In this document: positions 7,981 to 16,160 of the stretch, one piece after another
Layout of the letters: each line of letters starts with the position of its first letter
Position numbering within the stretch: position 1 is the first letter of the stretch
Assembly: GCA_046331225.1 (NCBI GenBank)
Contig: JAXLRF010000008.1
Location: forward strand, 62,001-126,000
Origin: VFMC01 sp046331225
GTDB taxonomy: Bacteria > Actinomycetota > Acidimicrobiia > Acidimicrobiales > Ilumatobacteraceae
DNA length: 64,000 nucleotides
Reading direction: 5' to 3'
Notes under the pieces: generated by a model
The model's input: the letters and a program-made list of their open reading frames with translations, nothing else
Databases searched by the model: none
What the model was told of the DNA's origin: nothing
Translations under genes and position numbers: made by a program

Positions 7981-8933
7981 GTCGGCCTCCCGGCGATGCG
8001 GATGCGCGGGTCGAGCACACCGTGCAACAGATCGGCGATGAAGTTGACGAGGACGAACCCGACCGTCAGCACCACCACTGCGCCCTGCAGCGCGACGAAG
8101 TCGCGGTTGTTGATCGCGTCGATCGTGAACCGCCCGAGTCCGGGCAGCGAGAAGATCGTCTCCACCAGCACGGTGCCGCCGATCATGCGGCCGACCGAGA
8201 TGCCGGTGAGGGTGACGATGCCGATCGACGACGGGCGCAACGCATGGTGCAGCACGATGCGGCTGGTGCTGTTGCCCTTGGCGCGGGCGTACCAGATGAA
8301 GTCCTGGTCGAAGGTGTTGACCAGGTCGGTGCGCATCACGCGTGCGTACATCGCCACCTGTTCGGCGGCGAGCGCGAGCGAGGGGAGCAGCAACGACTTC
8401 ACGTTGCCGAACGGGTCGTCGGTGAGGTGCACGAACCCGGTGGTGTCGAACCAGCCGAGCTGCACCGCGAAGATCGCCATCAACCCGATCGCCACCAGGT
8501 AGCCGGGTGTGGCCAGCATCGCGAGCTGCGTGCCGCTCAGCAGCTTGTCGAGCCACGAACCCGGCCGCAGCGCACCGAAGATCGCCATCGGCACCGCGAC
8601 GGCGAGCGCGATCAGCTGCGACAGCAGGACCAGCTCGAGGGTGACGCCGATGCGCTGGCCGATCGCCTCGGTGATCGGTTGGCGGGTGCGGTACGAGGTG
8701 CCGAGGTCGCCGGTGACCGCGTCGCCGACCCACCGCGCGTACCGGACGGGCAGTGGGTCGTCGAGGCGGAGTTCGTGGCGGACGGCGACGCGGTCCTCGG
8801 CCGACGCGTTGGCGCCGAGCATCGCCGTCACGGTGTCGCCGGGCAGCAGGCTGACCATGCAGAACGACGCCGCCGTGACGGCGAGGAGCACGGCCAGCAG
8901 CCGTGTCAGTCTCGACACCAGGACGCTGGTCAT
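7977..8933 (-). CDS. dppB: Oligopeptide/dipeptide ABC transporter permease (DppB/OppB type)
   Basis: 318 aa. N-terminal membrane helix followed by the DppB hallmark segment LRLDDPLPVRYARWVGDAVTGDLGTSY, about five further membrane helices and the EAA loop (DFIWYARAKGNSTSRIVLHHALRPSSI). Pairs with DppC to form the membrane channel of a peptide importer. ATG overlaps the binding-protein stop (ATGA at 8930-8933) and its own stop overlaps dppC, giving the order binding protein - DppB - DppC with coupled translation. Confidence 0.93.
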   Translation of the reverse strand: MTSVLVSRLTRLLAVLLAVTAASFCMVSLLPGDTVTAMLGANASAEDRVAVRHELRLDDPLPVRYARWVGDAVTGDLGTSYRTRQPITEAIGQRIGVTLELVLLSQLIALAVAVPMAIFGALRPGSWLDKLLSGTQLAMLATPGYLVAIGLMAIFAVQLGWFDTTGFVHLTDDPFGNVKSLLLPSLALAAEQVAMYARVMRTDLVNTFDQDFIWYARAKGNSTSRIVLHHALRPSSIGIVTLTGISVGRMIGGTVLVETIFSLPGLGRFTIDAINNRDFVALQGAVVVLTVGFVLVNFIADLLHGVLDPRIRIAGRPT

Positions 8934-10651
8934 GCGGCCAGCCAGACGTCCTTCAGGTAGAACCGGCCACCGTTGATCGGCTGACCCGGCGACCCGTCGG
9001 GCAGGTCGAAGTCGGCGATGCCGTTCACGCCGGCCTTGGTGATGACACCGAACTGGTTGGTGCCGGTCCAGATGTAGGGCACCTGCTCACCGAGGATCTT
9101 CTGGACGATCGCGTACTGCTCCTTGCGAGCCTCCGGATCCGACAGCGCACGACCGGCGTCCATCGCCGCGTCGATCGCCGGGTCGGTGAAGTTGCTGAAG
9201 TTCAGGCCGCCCGAGTGGAACTGGGCGTAGTCGGCGTCGGGGTCGCCGCCGCCGATGCCGCCCCACAGGATCACCTGGAAGTTGTCGTTGAGGACCGCGT
9301 CGATGTTCTCGCTCTGGGCGCGGCTGACGATGTTCGCCTCGGCGCCGATCTCGGACCACATCGACTGGAACAGCTCCTGGTAGCTGGTGATGAACGGGTC
9401 CTGGCCGCCGGCGAACTCGAAGCTCACCGGGCCGACCTCGGCCTCGTACTCGTCGATGAGCTGCTTCGCGCCCTCGACGTCGTAGGCGGGGTAGTCGCTG
9501 TCGACGAACCAGAACGAGCTCGCGGCATACGGACCGGTCAGCGGCTGCTTCACGCCGGTGGCCTCGAGGTAGTCGTAGAGCCGCGGGATGTCGACGCTCA
9601 TGGCGAGCGCCCGGCGCACACGCACGTCGTCGAGCGGCGCCTTGGCGGTGTTGAACATCACCACGTCGGGCTCGCTCGGGGCACCGATGGTGACGCCGAC
9701 CTCGCCGGCGTCCTGCTGGGCGAAGTACTCGGTGATCTCCGACGAGCTGCCCGTGTAGTACACGTCGATGTCGCCGGCGTCGAAGGCGGCCTTGCGGGCG
9801 GTCGAGTCGGCGATCGGCTTGAACACGACCTCGTCGAGGTAGGCGGGTCCGCCCCAGTAGTCGTCGTTGCGCTGCACGGTGACGTGGTCGTCGGGCACCC
9901 ACTCGACGAACGAGAACGGGCCGGTGCCGATCGGGTTGCGGCTGCCCTCGGGCGAGGCGAGCATCGCCGGCGCTGCGATGTAGCCGACCTGCGTGCCGAT
10001 CTCGCCGACGAGGGTGTTGGGGAACGTGCCCCACGGGCTGCTCATGGTGAGCTCGAGCGTGAGGTCGTCGACGACGTTCATGCTCGCCAGCAGCGACAGT
10101 TGGTCCTTGAACTGTGCGCTGTCGAGGATCGCCTGGAAGTTCTGGCGGACGGCGTCGGCCGTGAGCGGCTCGCCGTTCTGGAAGCTGATGCCCGAGCGGA
10201 GCTTGATCGTCCACACCGTGGCGTCGGCGTTGCCGGTGATCGACTCGGCGAGGTACGGCACGACCTTGCCGCTCGCGTCGTAGACGGCGAGGGTGTCGAA
10301 GATCGCCTTGCCGACGTTGTGGCCTGCGTTGGTCCACACGTCGGCGTACGGGGCGTAGCCGGTGGACTCGCCCTCGATACCGACGGTGAGGGTGCCGCCC
10401 GATTGCGGCTCGGGTGCCGCTTCGGCCGTCGTGGTCGGGGCGTTGGTGAACACCGGTGCGGTGCTCGGCGCCGCCGTGCTGTCGGTGCTCCCGGCCGCGG
10501 TGGTGGCGGTGCCGCCGTCGGGCGCCACCGTGGTGGTCGCCTTGGTGTCGGACGGATCGTTGCCGCCGCACGCGGTGGCGGCGAGGCCCGCGGTCGTGAG
10601 CAGGGCCACGGCGACGAGACGCCGGGCCGATCGACGGGATCGGATCACCAT
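8930..10651 (-). CDS. dppA: Peptide-binding lipoprotein of ABC importer (SBP family 5)
   Basis: 573 aa. Lipoprotein signal: RRSARR, hydrophobic core, then LAATAC with lipidated Cys near residue 28, followed by a Thr/Ala-rich tether of about 50 residues. The mature part is a family-5 solute-binding protein (YLAESITGNADATVWTIKLRSGISFQNGEPLTADAVRQNF; GTGPFSFVEW; FDAGDIDVYYTG; ALAMSVDIPRLYDYL). Members bind oligopeptides, dipeptides, muropeptides or unrelated solutes. ATG has AGGGGGAG 7 bases upstream. A palindromic operator-like site lies 35 bases upstream of the start. The neighbours favour a peptide ligand. Confidence 0.92.
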   Translation of the reverse strand: MVIRSRRSARRLVAVALLTTAGLAATACGGNDPSDTKATTTVAPDGGTATTAAGSTDSTAAPSTAPVFTNAPTTTAEAAPEPQSGGTLTVGIEGESTGYAPYADVWTNAGHNVGKAIFDTLAVYDASGKVVPYLAESITGNADATVWTIKLRSGISFQNGEPLTADAVRQNFQAILDSAQFKDQLSLLASMNVVDDLTLELTMSSPWGTFPNTLVGEIGTQVGYIAAPAMLASPEGSRNPIGTGPFSFVEWVPDDHVTVQRNDDYWGGPAYLDEVVFKPIADSTARKAAFDAGDIDVYYTGSSSEITEYFAQQDAGEVGVTIGAPSEPDVVMFNTAKAPLDDVRVRRALAMSVDIPRLYDYLEATGVKQPLTGPYAASSFWFVDSDYPAYDVEGAKQLIDEYEAEVGPVSFEFAGGQDPFITSYQELFQSMWSEIGAEANIVSRAQSENIDAVLNDNFQVILWGGIGGGDPDADYAQFHSGGLNFSNFTDPAIDAAMDAGRALSDPEARKEQYAIVQKILGEQVPYIWTGTNQFGVITKAGVNGIADFDLPDGSPGQPINGGRFYLKDVWLAA

Positions 10652-10685
10652 GTCAGCTCCCCCTGGTGTGTGGTGTCGGTCAGTA

Positions 10686-10700
10686 TTGCACGCTGTACAA
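10686..10700. promoter_or_regulatory. Operator-like palindrome upstream of the peptide importer
   Basis: TTGCACGCTGTACAA: arms TTGCAC and GTACAA (one mismatch from a perfect inverted repeat) around a 3-base spacer, followed by GAG. The same site, including the trailing GAG, occurs at 12198-12212. It lies 35 bases upstream of the binding-protein start, where a repressor would cover the promoter. Confidence 0.6.
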
Positions 10701-10757
10701 GAGCGAGGTGACGCTCGCGCGAAGTGTTCACAGAACGTGTGGCACGGCGGCGTCGGT

Positions 10758-12173
10758 TCACGACTCGCGTACCGCTCGGATGATCTCGACGTCGCCTTCG
10801 TACACGTGCAGTTCGTGTACGCGACCGTCGGGACCGTCGACGGTGTGGGTCTCGAACGGGCCGGTCTGGTTGAACAGCACGCCGTCGACGTCGCAGAACA
10901 CCTCCTGCACGCCGAAGCGCAGTCCGGGGATCTCGTTGTAGAGCCGGTCGCCCTCGGCCCACACCTTGATGCGGGGCAGCTCGATGCCGAGTTGGATGCG
11001 GTACTCGCCGGCGTAGCGATGCAGGTCGTCGGCGGTGAAGGTGTGCAGCCGCTTGGGTTCGGGCATGAAGCCCGGCCAGCCGTACACCTCGGCGATGCCG
11101 TTCAGCACCTCGCGATACAGGTACAGGCCGCTGGTCGCGTTGGTGAGCACCACGGCGCCGTCGCCCGATTCGAGATAGCAGTTGGTCTCGCTCTGGAAGC
11201 CGTCGTTCGATCCGCCGTGGTTGATCCGATGCGTCGTGCCCTCGCCCATCACCTTGACGCCCAACCCGAACGCACCGCGCTCGTGGCGCGTGGTCATCTC
11301 GGTGGCGAGCGACTGCGACAGCAGCGCGCCCGGTTCGCCGAGCCGTGCGGCCCGCACCGCCAGCAGGAACGTGGCGTAGTCGCGGGCCGAGGTGAAGATG
11401 CCGCCCGCCGCCTTCTCGCTCGAGATCATCCACTCGCCGGGGTGCGGGCGGCCGTCGTCGCCGTGACCGACCGCGAGGTCGTCGCGAAGGCGGGGGAGCG
11501 GGGGATGGGCGAACGAACTGCGGGTCATGCCGAGCGGTGTGAACAGGAACTCGTCGGCGATGCGGTCGAAGGTGGTGTCGAGCACGTCCTCGAGCACCAG
11601 TTGCGCGATCACGTACCCGCCACCCGAGTAGCGGTCGGTGCCGTCGAAGTGCTTGTCGACCACGACCGGCGGGTTCTTCGCCGGCGGCCGTCCCTCGAGC
11701 AGATCGAACTCGTCGGCCACCGGGCGGCCGTCGTCGATCGACACGCCGAAGCCGTTGACGGTGAGGCCCGCGGAATGACTGAGGATGTGGCGCAAGGTGA
11801 CGGGCGTGCGCTCGGTGTACTCGTTGGCCGGCACCTGCCAGCGACGCAGGTACGTGTTGACGTCGGTGTCGAGATCGACGACGCCGCGGTCGACCTGCTG
11901 CAGCACGAGCATCCCCGTGACCGGCTTGCTGGTGCTGGCCCCCATGAACACGGTTCGGTCGGTGACCGGACCCGGCCGGTCGGCGTGTCGCGACCCGAAG
12001 CCGTCGGCCCAGTCGACACGGCCGCCGTGCATCACCGCGATGCCCACACCCGGGCAGCCGTGGTGGGCGAGGCGTTCGTCCACCGTCCACCGCAACGGCT
12101 GGTCCGCGATCCGCATGATCGGCAGCAGTCCGTGCACCACCGCCTCGCGTCGCTCGCTCGCCCCGTCGCTCAT
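10758..12173 (-). CDS. S12-family serine hydrolase, copy 3
   Basis: 471 aa. Motifs: STSK (Ser80, Lys83), RYSGGGYV (Tyr box) and NHGGSNDGF (third motif), then a C-terminal beta-rich domain of about 100 residues (RYAGEYRIQLGIELPRIKVWAEGDRLYNEI). Architecture matches the plus-strand copy at 1462-2868, so the two are probable paralogs. No signal peptide. ATG at 12173 has GGGGAGG about 6 bases upstream. The promoter region is shared with the divergent aminotransferase gene and contains the TTGCACnnnGTACAA site; TACGGT on the minus strand (12210-12205), inside that site, is a good -10 candidate. The substrate is inferred to be a small peptide, amide or ester. Confidence 0.87.
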   Translation of the reverse strand: MSDGASERREAVVHGLLPIMRIADQPLRWTVDERLAHHGCPGVGIAVMHGGRVDWADGFGSRHADRPGPVTDRTVFMGASTSKPVTGMLVLQQVDRGVVDLDTDVNTYLRRWQVPANEYTERTPVTLRHILSHSAGLTVNGFGVSIDDGRPVADEFDLLEGRPPAKNPPVVVDKHFDGTDRYSGGGYVIAQLVLEDVLDTTFDRIADEFLFTPLGMTRSSFAHPPLPRLRDDLAVGHGDDGRPHPGEWMISSEKAAGGIFTSARDYATFLLAVRAARLGEPGALLSQSLATEMTTRHERGAFGLGVKVMGEGTTHRINHGGSNDGFQSETNCYLESGDGAVVLTNATSGLYLYREVLNGIAEVYGWPGFMPEPKRLHTFTADDLHRYAGEYRIQLGIELPRIKVWAEGDRLYNEIPGLRFGVQEVFCDVDGVLFNQTGPFETHTVDGPDGRVHELHVYEGDVEIIRAVRES

Positions 12174-12197
12174 CGCACCCTCCCCACTCGGCTACTG

Positions 12198-12212
12198 TTG
12201 CACACCGTACAA
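12198..12212. promoter_or_regulatory. Operator-like palindrome in divergent promoter
   Basis: TTGCACACCGTACAA, same arms and same following GAG as at 10686-10700. It overlaps candidate -10 boxes on both strands: TACTGT at 12193-12198 for the plus-strand aminotransferase gene and TACGGT (minus, 12210-12205) for the S12 gene. A single bound protein could therefore control both directions. Confidence 0.6.
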
Positions 12213-12232
12213 GAGAACGGGAGTCCCCACTG

Positions 12233-13519
12233 ATGCTCGACCTGGATGCCGTCCGCGCCCAGTTCCCCGCACTCGCCCTCACCCACGACGGCGGGCCGCG
12301 CACCTACCTCGACAACCCAGCTGGCACGCAGGTGCCGCAACGGGTGCTCGACCGCATGCGCCAGGCGCTCGTCGAGTTCAACGCGAACATGCACGGCAAC
12401 TTCCACACGTCGGTGCAGGCCACCGAGCACTCACACCGCGCGCACGTGCACATGGCCGAGTTCTACAACGCCGCCTCCGACCGCGAGATCGTGTTCGGCC
12501 CCAACATGACCACGCTCACGTTCCAGATGGCCAGGGTGCTCGGACCGCGCTTTCGCGAGGGCGACGAGATCATCACCACGCACATGGAGCACGAGGGCAA
12601 CAACTGGCCCTGGCGCACGATGGCCGCCGAGCGCGGCTTGGTCGTGAGGACGGTGCCGTTCGACCGCGACACCTACGAGCTCGACCTCGACGCGTTCGCC
12701 GACATGATCACCGAGCGCACCAAGTTCGCCGCGATCAACGTCGCCAGCAACCTGCTCGGCACGATCAACCCGGTCAAGCAGATGGTGGCCGCACTGCGCG
12801 ACGTCGGCGCGATCACCTACCTCGACGCGGTGCAGTACGCGCCGCACGGGGTGATCGACGTGCAGGACCTCGGCTGCGACTTCCTCGTCGCCTCGTCGTA
12901 CAAGTTCTACGGCCCCCACCAGGGCATCCTCTACGGCCGCGAGGAGCTGCTCTCGTCGATGCCCGCCTACAAGCTGCGCACCGTCCCCGACATCACGCCC
13001 GACCGCTACGAGACCGGCACCCAGTCGCTCGAAGGCCAGTCCGGTGTGATCGGTGCGCTCGAGTACGTGCAGTGGGTGGGCCGCGAGTTCGGTCGCGATC
13101 TGCGTCCGGCCACGCCAGGTCTGTCCGAGCGCACCCGCGACCTGCAGGCGGGCATGAAGGCGATGGTCGCCTACGAGGAGACGCTGAGCGAACGGCTGAT
13201 CAGCGGACTGCAGTCGATCCCGGGTGTGCGCATCCACGGCATCACCGTCCGCGCCGCGTTCAGCCGTCGTGTGCCCACCGTCTCGATCACCGCAGCGGGC
13301 CTCGTGCCGGCCGAGCTGGCGTCGTTCCTCGACACCCAGGGTGTGTACGTGTGGAACGGCCACTCGTACGCGCTGCCGGTGGTCGAGTTCCTGGGCATCG
13401 CCGACCAGGGCGGCGTCGTGCGCATCGGCCCCACGCACTACAACACAGTCGACGAGATCGACCGCTGCGTCGGCCTGATCGAGCAGTTCCTCGCCTCGAA
13501 CGCGACGTCGGCGAGCTGA
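12233..13519 (+). CDS. PLP-dependent class-V aminotransferase (cysteine-desulfurase-like, VC1184 group)
   Basis: 428 aa. N-terminal LDAVRAQFPAL...YLDNPAGTQVPQRVLDRM is typical of the cysteine-desulfurase-like subgroup modelled on VC1184. PLP-site features: EIVFGPNMTTLTF, THMEHEGNNWPW, YLDAVQYAPHGVIDVQDLGCDF (Asp-x-x-Gln) and the lysine-bearing SSYKFYGPHQG. The free cysteine loop of true SufS/IscS desulfurases is not evident, so sulfur transfer is doubtful; other class-V reactions (epimerase, lyase, transaminase) are possible. ATG at 12233 with GGGAG at 12219-12223. It is followed after one base by the PepN-like gene, so they form a two-gene operon divergent from S12 copy 3. Confidence 0.85.
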   Translation: MLDLDAVRAQFPALALTHDGGPRTYLDNPAGTQVPQRVLDRMRQALVEFNANMHGNFHTSVQATEHSHRAHVHMAEFYNAASDREIVFGPNMTTLTFQMARVLGPRFREGDEIITTHMEHEGNNWPWRTMAAERGLVVRTVPFDRDTYELDLDAFADMITERTKFAAINVASNLLGTINPVKQMVAALRDVGAITYLDAVQYAPHGVIDVQDLGCDFLVASSYKFYGPHQGILYGREELLSSMPAYKLRTVPDITPDRYETGTQSLEGQSGVIGALEYVQWVGREFGRDLRPATPGLSERTRDLQAGMKAMVAYEETLSERLISGLQSIPGVRIHGITVRAAFSRRVPTVSITAAGLVPAELASFLDTQGVYVWNGHSYALPVVEFLGIADQGGVVRIGPTHYNTVDEIDRCVGLIEQFLASNATSAS

Positions 13520-13520
13520 C

Positions 13521-16097
13521 GTGAGCGCCGTCGCCCCGTCGAACTGGCGCACCGAGCACATCGACCTCCGCGTCGAACTCGCGGCCGAACGCGTGGTCGT
13601 CACCGCCACCTCGCGTGTGGTGCGGGTCGGCGACCACGGTGAGCCGCTGGTGCTCGACGGGCGCGGGCTCGAGACGCTGTCGGTGTCGGTCGGCGGTCGC
13701 GAGCTCGGCGCCGACGAGTACACGCTCGACGAGCGCACGCTCACGATCCCACTCGACGGCGAACGACACGAGGTGCGGACCGTCGTCGCGGTGCGTCCTG
13801 GCGGCGCGGGCGACAAGGGTGTGGCGTACCGGCCGCGGCTCATCAGCACCAACTGCGAGCCCGAGGGCTTCCGAAGGATCACGTGGGCGATCGACCGGCC
13901 GTCGAATCGCTCGACCTACGACGTCACACTCGTGGCCGATCCGGCCGAGTTCCGCGCCCTGCTCGCGAACGGCGACCGCGTCGACCACGGAACGCTCGAC
14001 GACGGCCGCCACTGGGCCCGGTTCGTCGACCCGGTCACCAAGCCGAGCTACCTGTTCGCGTTCGTGGCCGGCGACCTCGATGTGATCGCTGCGCCGTACG
14101 TGTCGCGCTCGGGTCGGTCGTTGCAACTGCACGTTGCTGCCCTGCCCGAGCAGATCGGCGGAGGTTCGTTCGCGCTGCGGATGATGTCGACGGCGATGGC
14201 CTTCGACGAGTCGATGGGCGGCATCGAGCACGACCTGCCGACGCTCACCTTCGTGGCGCTGCCCGGCTATCCCGACGCCACCGAGTACCACGGTCTGATG
14301 TTCTTCGACTCGTCGCTGCTCGTGGTCGACCAGCGCGGGTGGAGCGACGACGACCTGCTGTTGATCATGGCCAACATCGCCCACGAGTACGGCCACCACG
14401 TGCGCGGCAACCGCATCACCGTGTCGTCGTGGGGGCAGCTCGCGCTCAAGGAGGGCCTCACCGTCCTGATGGGCCAGAACGACACGCGGCGCCACTGGTT
14501 CGGTCCGGTGGGGCGTGTGCTCGACGTGCTCGACCTTCGGCGGCTGCAGTTCCCCGAGGAGATCACGATCGGCGCGCCGGTCGTGCGCGGCGAGGTGCCG
14601 AACCCCGAGTCGCTGTACACGCGCACCACGTACCTGAAGGGCGCCGAGGTGTTCGGCATGTTGCGCACGCTGCTCGGCACCACGGGTTGGCGCAATGCGT
14701 TCGACGAGTTCGTCGCCCGCCACGACCTCGGCGCGGCCGGGGTCGACGACTTCGTGGCGGTGCTGCGCGACACGCGTCCGGCCCTCGCCGACGACATCGA
14801 CGGGATCGCCCGCTGGTTCGGGCTCGCCGGGCGCCCGGCCCTGTCGCTCGCGCGCACCGTCGCCGACGGCACGACGCGACTCACGATCGAGCGCACCGAT
14901 TTGCTGACCGACGACCCGCCGGTGGCGATGCCGGTGGTGCTCGGGTTCCGCCACCCCGATGGTCGCCCGTCGCCGGTCGTGATCGGCGGCGTCGAGTCGT
15001 CCGAACACCTGGTCGTGCTCCGTGGGCGCGCCGCGACGGTCGAGATCACGGCGGCAGACGCGCTGGTCGTCGCGCCGTTGCGTGGCTACTCGGCGCCGGT
15101 CGATCTCGCCACCGACCACACGGCCGACGAACTGGCGGTCGTCGCCGAGTTCGACGACGACCCGTTCGCGCAGTGGTGGGCCACGCAGGAGTTGATGATC
15201 CGAGCGATCGACGCCTCACGGGTCGGCGACGACGCGGCGGTCGACCGCCATGTCGAGCTGCTCGTGGGCGCGCTCCGCCAGGTGATCGCCGGTGGGATCG
15301 AGCCGATGCTGCTCGCCCAGCTGCTCAACCTGCCCGACGAGTTCATGCTCGGCGACCGCGAGCCGGTCGTCGACGTCGACGGCGTGGCAGCCGGGCTCGA
15401 CGCGCTGCGCACCCGGCTCGGTGCCGCGCTGCACGACGACCTGCTGGGCGTGCTCGACCGATTCGGCGACGACCACCCCGAGGGCATGGAGCCGTCCGAC
15501 ATCGCGAAGCGCAGCCTGGTCGAGCCGTGCCTCGGCCTGCTGCTCGCCGCCGGCAGCGACGCAGCCGTCGCCGCGGCCGAGGCGCAGCTGCGCTCGGCGA
15601 ACCACACGCGAGCGATCCGGGCGCTCGCGCAGCTGATGCACCTCGACACCGTGCCCGCCGAGCGCATCGACGCGTACGTGGCCGAGACCTACGAGCGTTG
15701 GCAGCACGCTCCCAAGCTGCTCGACCGGTGGCTGCGGGCGCAGAGCGGTGGCCGTCGCAGCGACACGATCGAGCGGGTGCGTGCGCTGCGCGATTCGCCG
15801 TGGTACGACCGGGGCGATCGTGGCCGGATCATGGGCCTCTGGTTCCCCTTCGCCACCCGCAACCGCAGCGTCTTCCACCGCTCGACCGGCGAGGGCTACC
15901 GGCTGTTCGTCGACGAGGTGATCGAGCTGATGCCGATCAACGCCGGCGTCGTCATCCGTCTGGTGGGCGACCTGCTGCAGTTCCAGCGCTTCGACGAGCA
16001 CCGTCGTGCGTTGCTGCGAGCCGAGCTCGAGCGCATGGCCGACGCGCCCGGCATGCCCGATTTCGCCGTCGGCATCGTCAGAGGCCTCCTCGCATAG
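13521..16097 (+). CDS. pepN: M1-family metalloaminopeptidase (PepN type, altered exopeptidase motif)
   Basis: 858 aa, the size of gamma-proteobacterial PepN. The zinc site is intact: IAHEYGHH (HExxH) and, 18 residues on, LKEGLTVL (third ligand Glu); the region between (RGNRITVSSWGQLALKEG) aligns with the PepN segment GNRVTCRDWFQLSLKEG. The substrate-recognition motif GAMEN is replaced by DATEYHG at the expected place, keeping the Glu that binds the substrate amino group but not Met or Asn. C-terminal half is helical, as in PepN. GTG start, one base after the aminotransferase stop. Role: removal of N-terminal residues from peptides delivered by the importer or released by S12 enzymes (inference). 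Confidence 0.85.
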   Translation: MSAVAPSNWRTEHIDLRVELAAERVVVTATSRVVRVGDHGEPLVLDGRGLETLSVSVGGRELGADEYTLDERTLTIPLDGERHEVRTVVAVRPGGAGDKGVAYRPRLISTNCEPEGFRRITWAIDRPSNRSTYDVTLVADPAEFRALLANGDRVDHGTLDDGRHWARFVDPVTKPSYLFAFVAGDLDVIAAPYVSRSGRSLQLHVAALPEQIGGGSFALRMMSTAMAFDESMGGIEHDLPTLTFVALPGYPDATEYHGLMFFDSSLLVVDQRGWSDDDLLLIMANIAHEYGHHVRGNRITVSSWGQLALKEGLTVLMGQNDTRRHWFGPVGRVLDVLDLRRLQFPEEITIGAPVVRGEVPNPESLYTRTTYLKGAEVFGMLRTLLGTTGWRNAFDEFVARHDLGAAGVDDFVAVLRDTRPALADDIDGIARWFGLAGRPALSLARTVADGTTRLTIERTDLLTDDPPVAMPVVLGFRHPDGRPSPVVIGGVESSEHLVVLRGRAATVEITAADALVVAPLRGYSAPVDLATDHTADELAVVAEFDDDPFAQWWATQELMIRAIDASRVGDDAAVDRHVELLVGALRQVIAGGIEPMLLAQLLNLPDEFMLGDREPVVDVDGVAAGLDALRTRLGAALHDDLLGVLDRFGDDHPEGMEPSDIAKRSLVEPCLGLLLAAGSDAAVAAAEAQLRSANHTRAIRALAQLMHLDTVPAERIDAYVAETYERWQHAPKLLDRWLRAQSGGRRSDTIERVRALRDSPWYDRGDRGRIMGLWFPFATRNRSVFHRSTGEGYRLFVDEVIELMPINAGVVIRLVGDLLQFQRFDEHRRALLRAELERMADAPGMPDFAVGIVRGLLA

Positions 16098-16158
16098 TTC
16101 CTGGGTGCCGGGCCCGACTCACCGACGCTGGTCGGCGGGAAGTGCCGGCGCCCAGGAG
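16098..16158. repeat. Palindromic intergenic element, family 2, copy 1
   Basis: Imperfect 13-base arms TCCTGGGTGCCGG and CCGGCGCCCAGGA bound an approximately 60-base unit. CCTGGGTGCCGG (16100-16111) and GACTCACCGACGCTGGTCG (16116-16134) recur base for base, at the same spacing, at 49055-49066 and 49071-49089. It sits between convergent genes, so it may also terminate transcription. Confidence 0.7.
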
Positions 16159-16160
16159 CT

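Noticed and set aside
12233..13519. Annotation as a true cysteine desulfurase (SufS/IscS)
   Set aside because: The PLP lysine region is present but no catalytic cysteine loop is evident and no suf or isc genes adjoin; only class-V PLP enzyme is supported.
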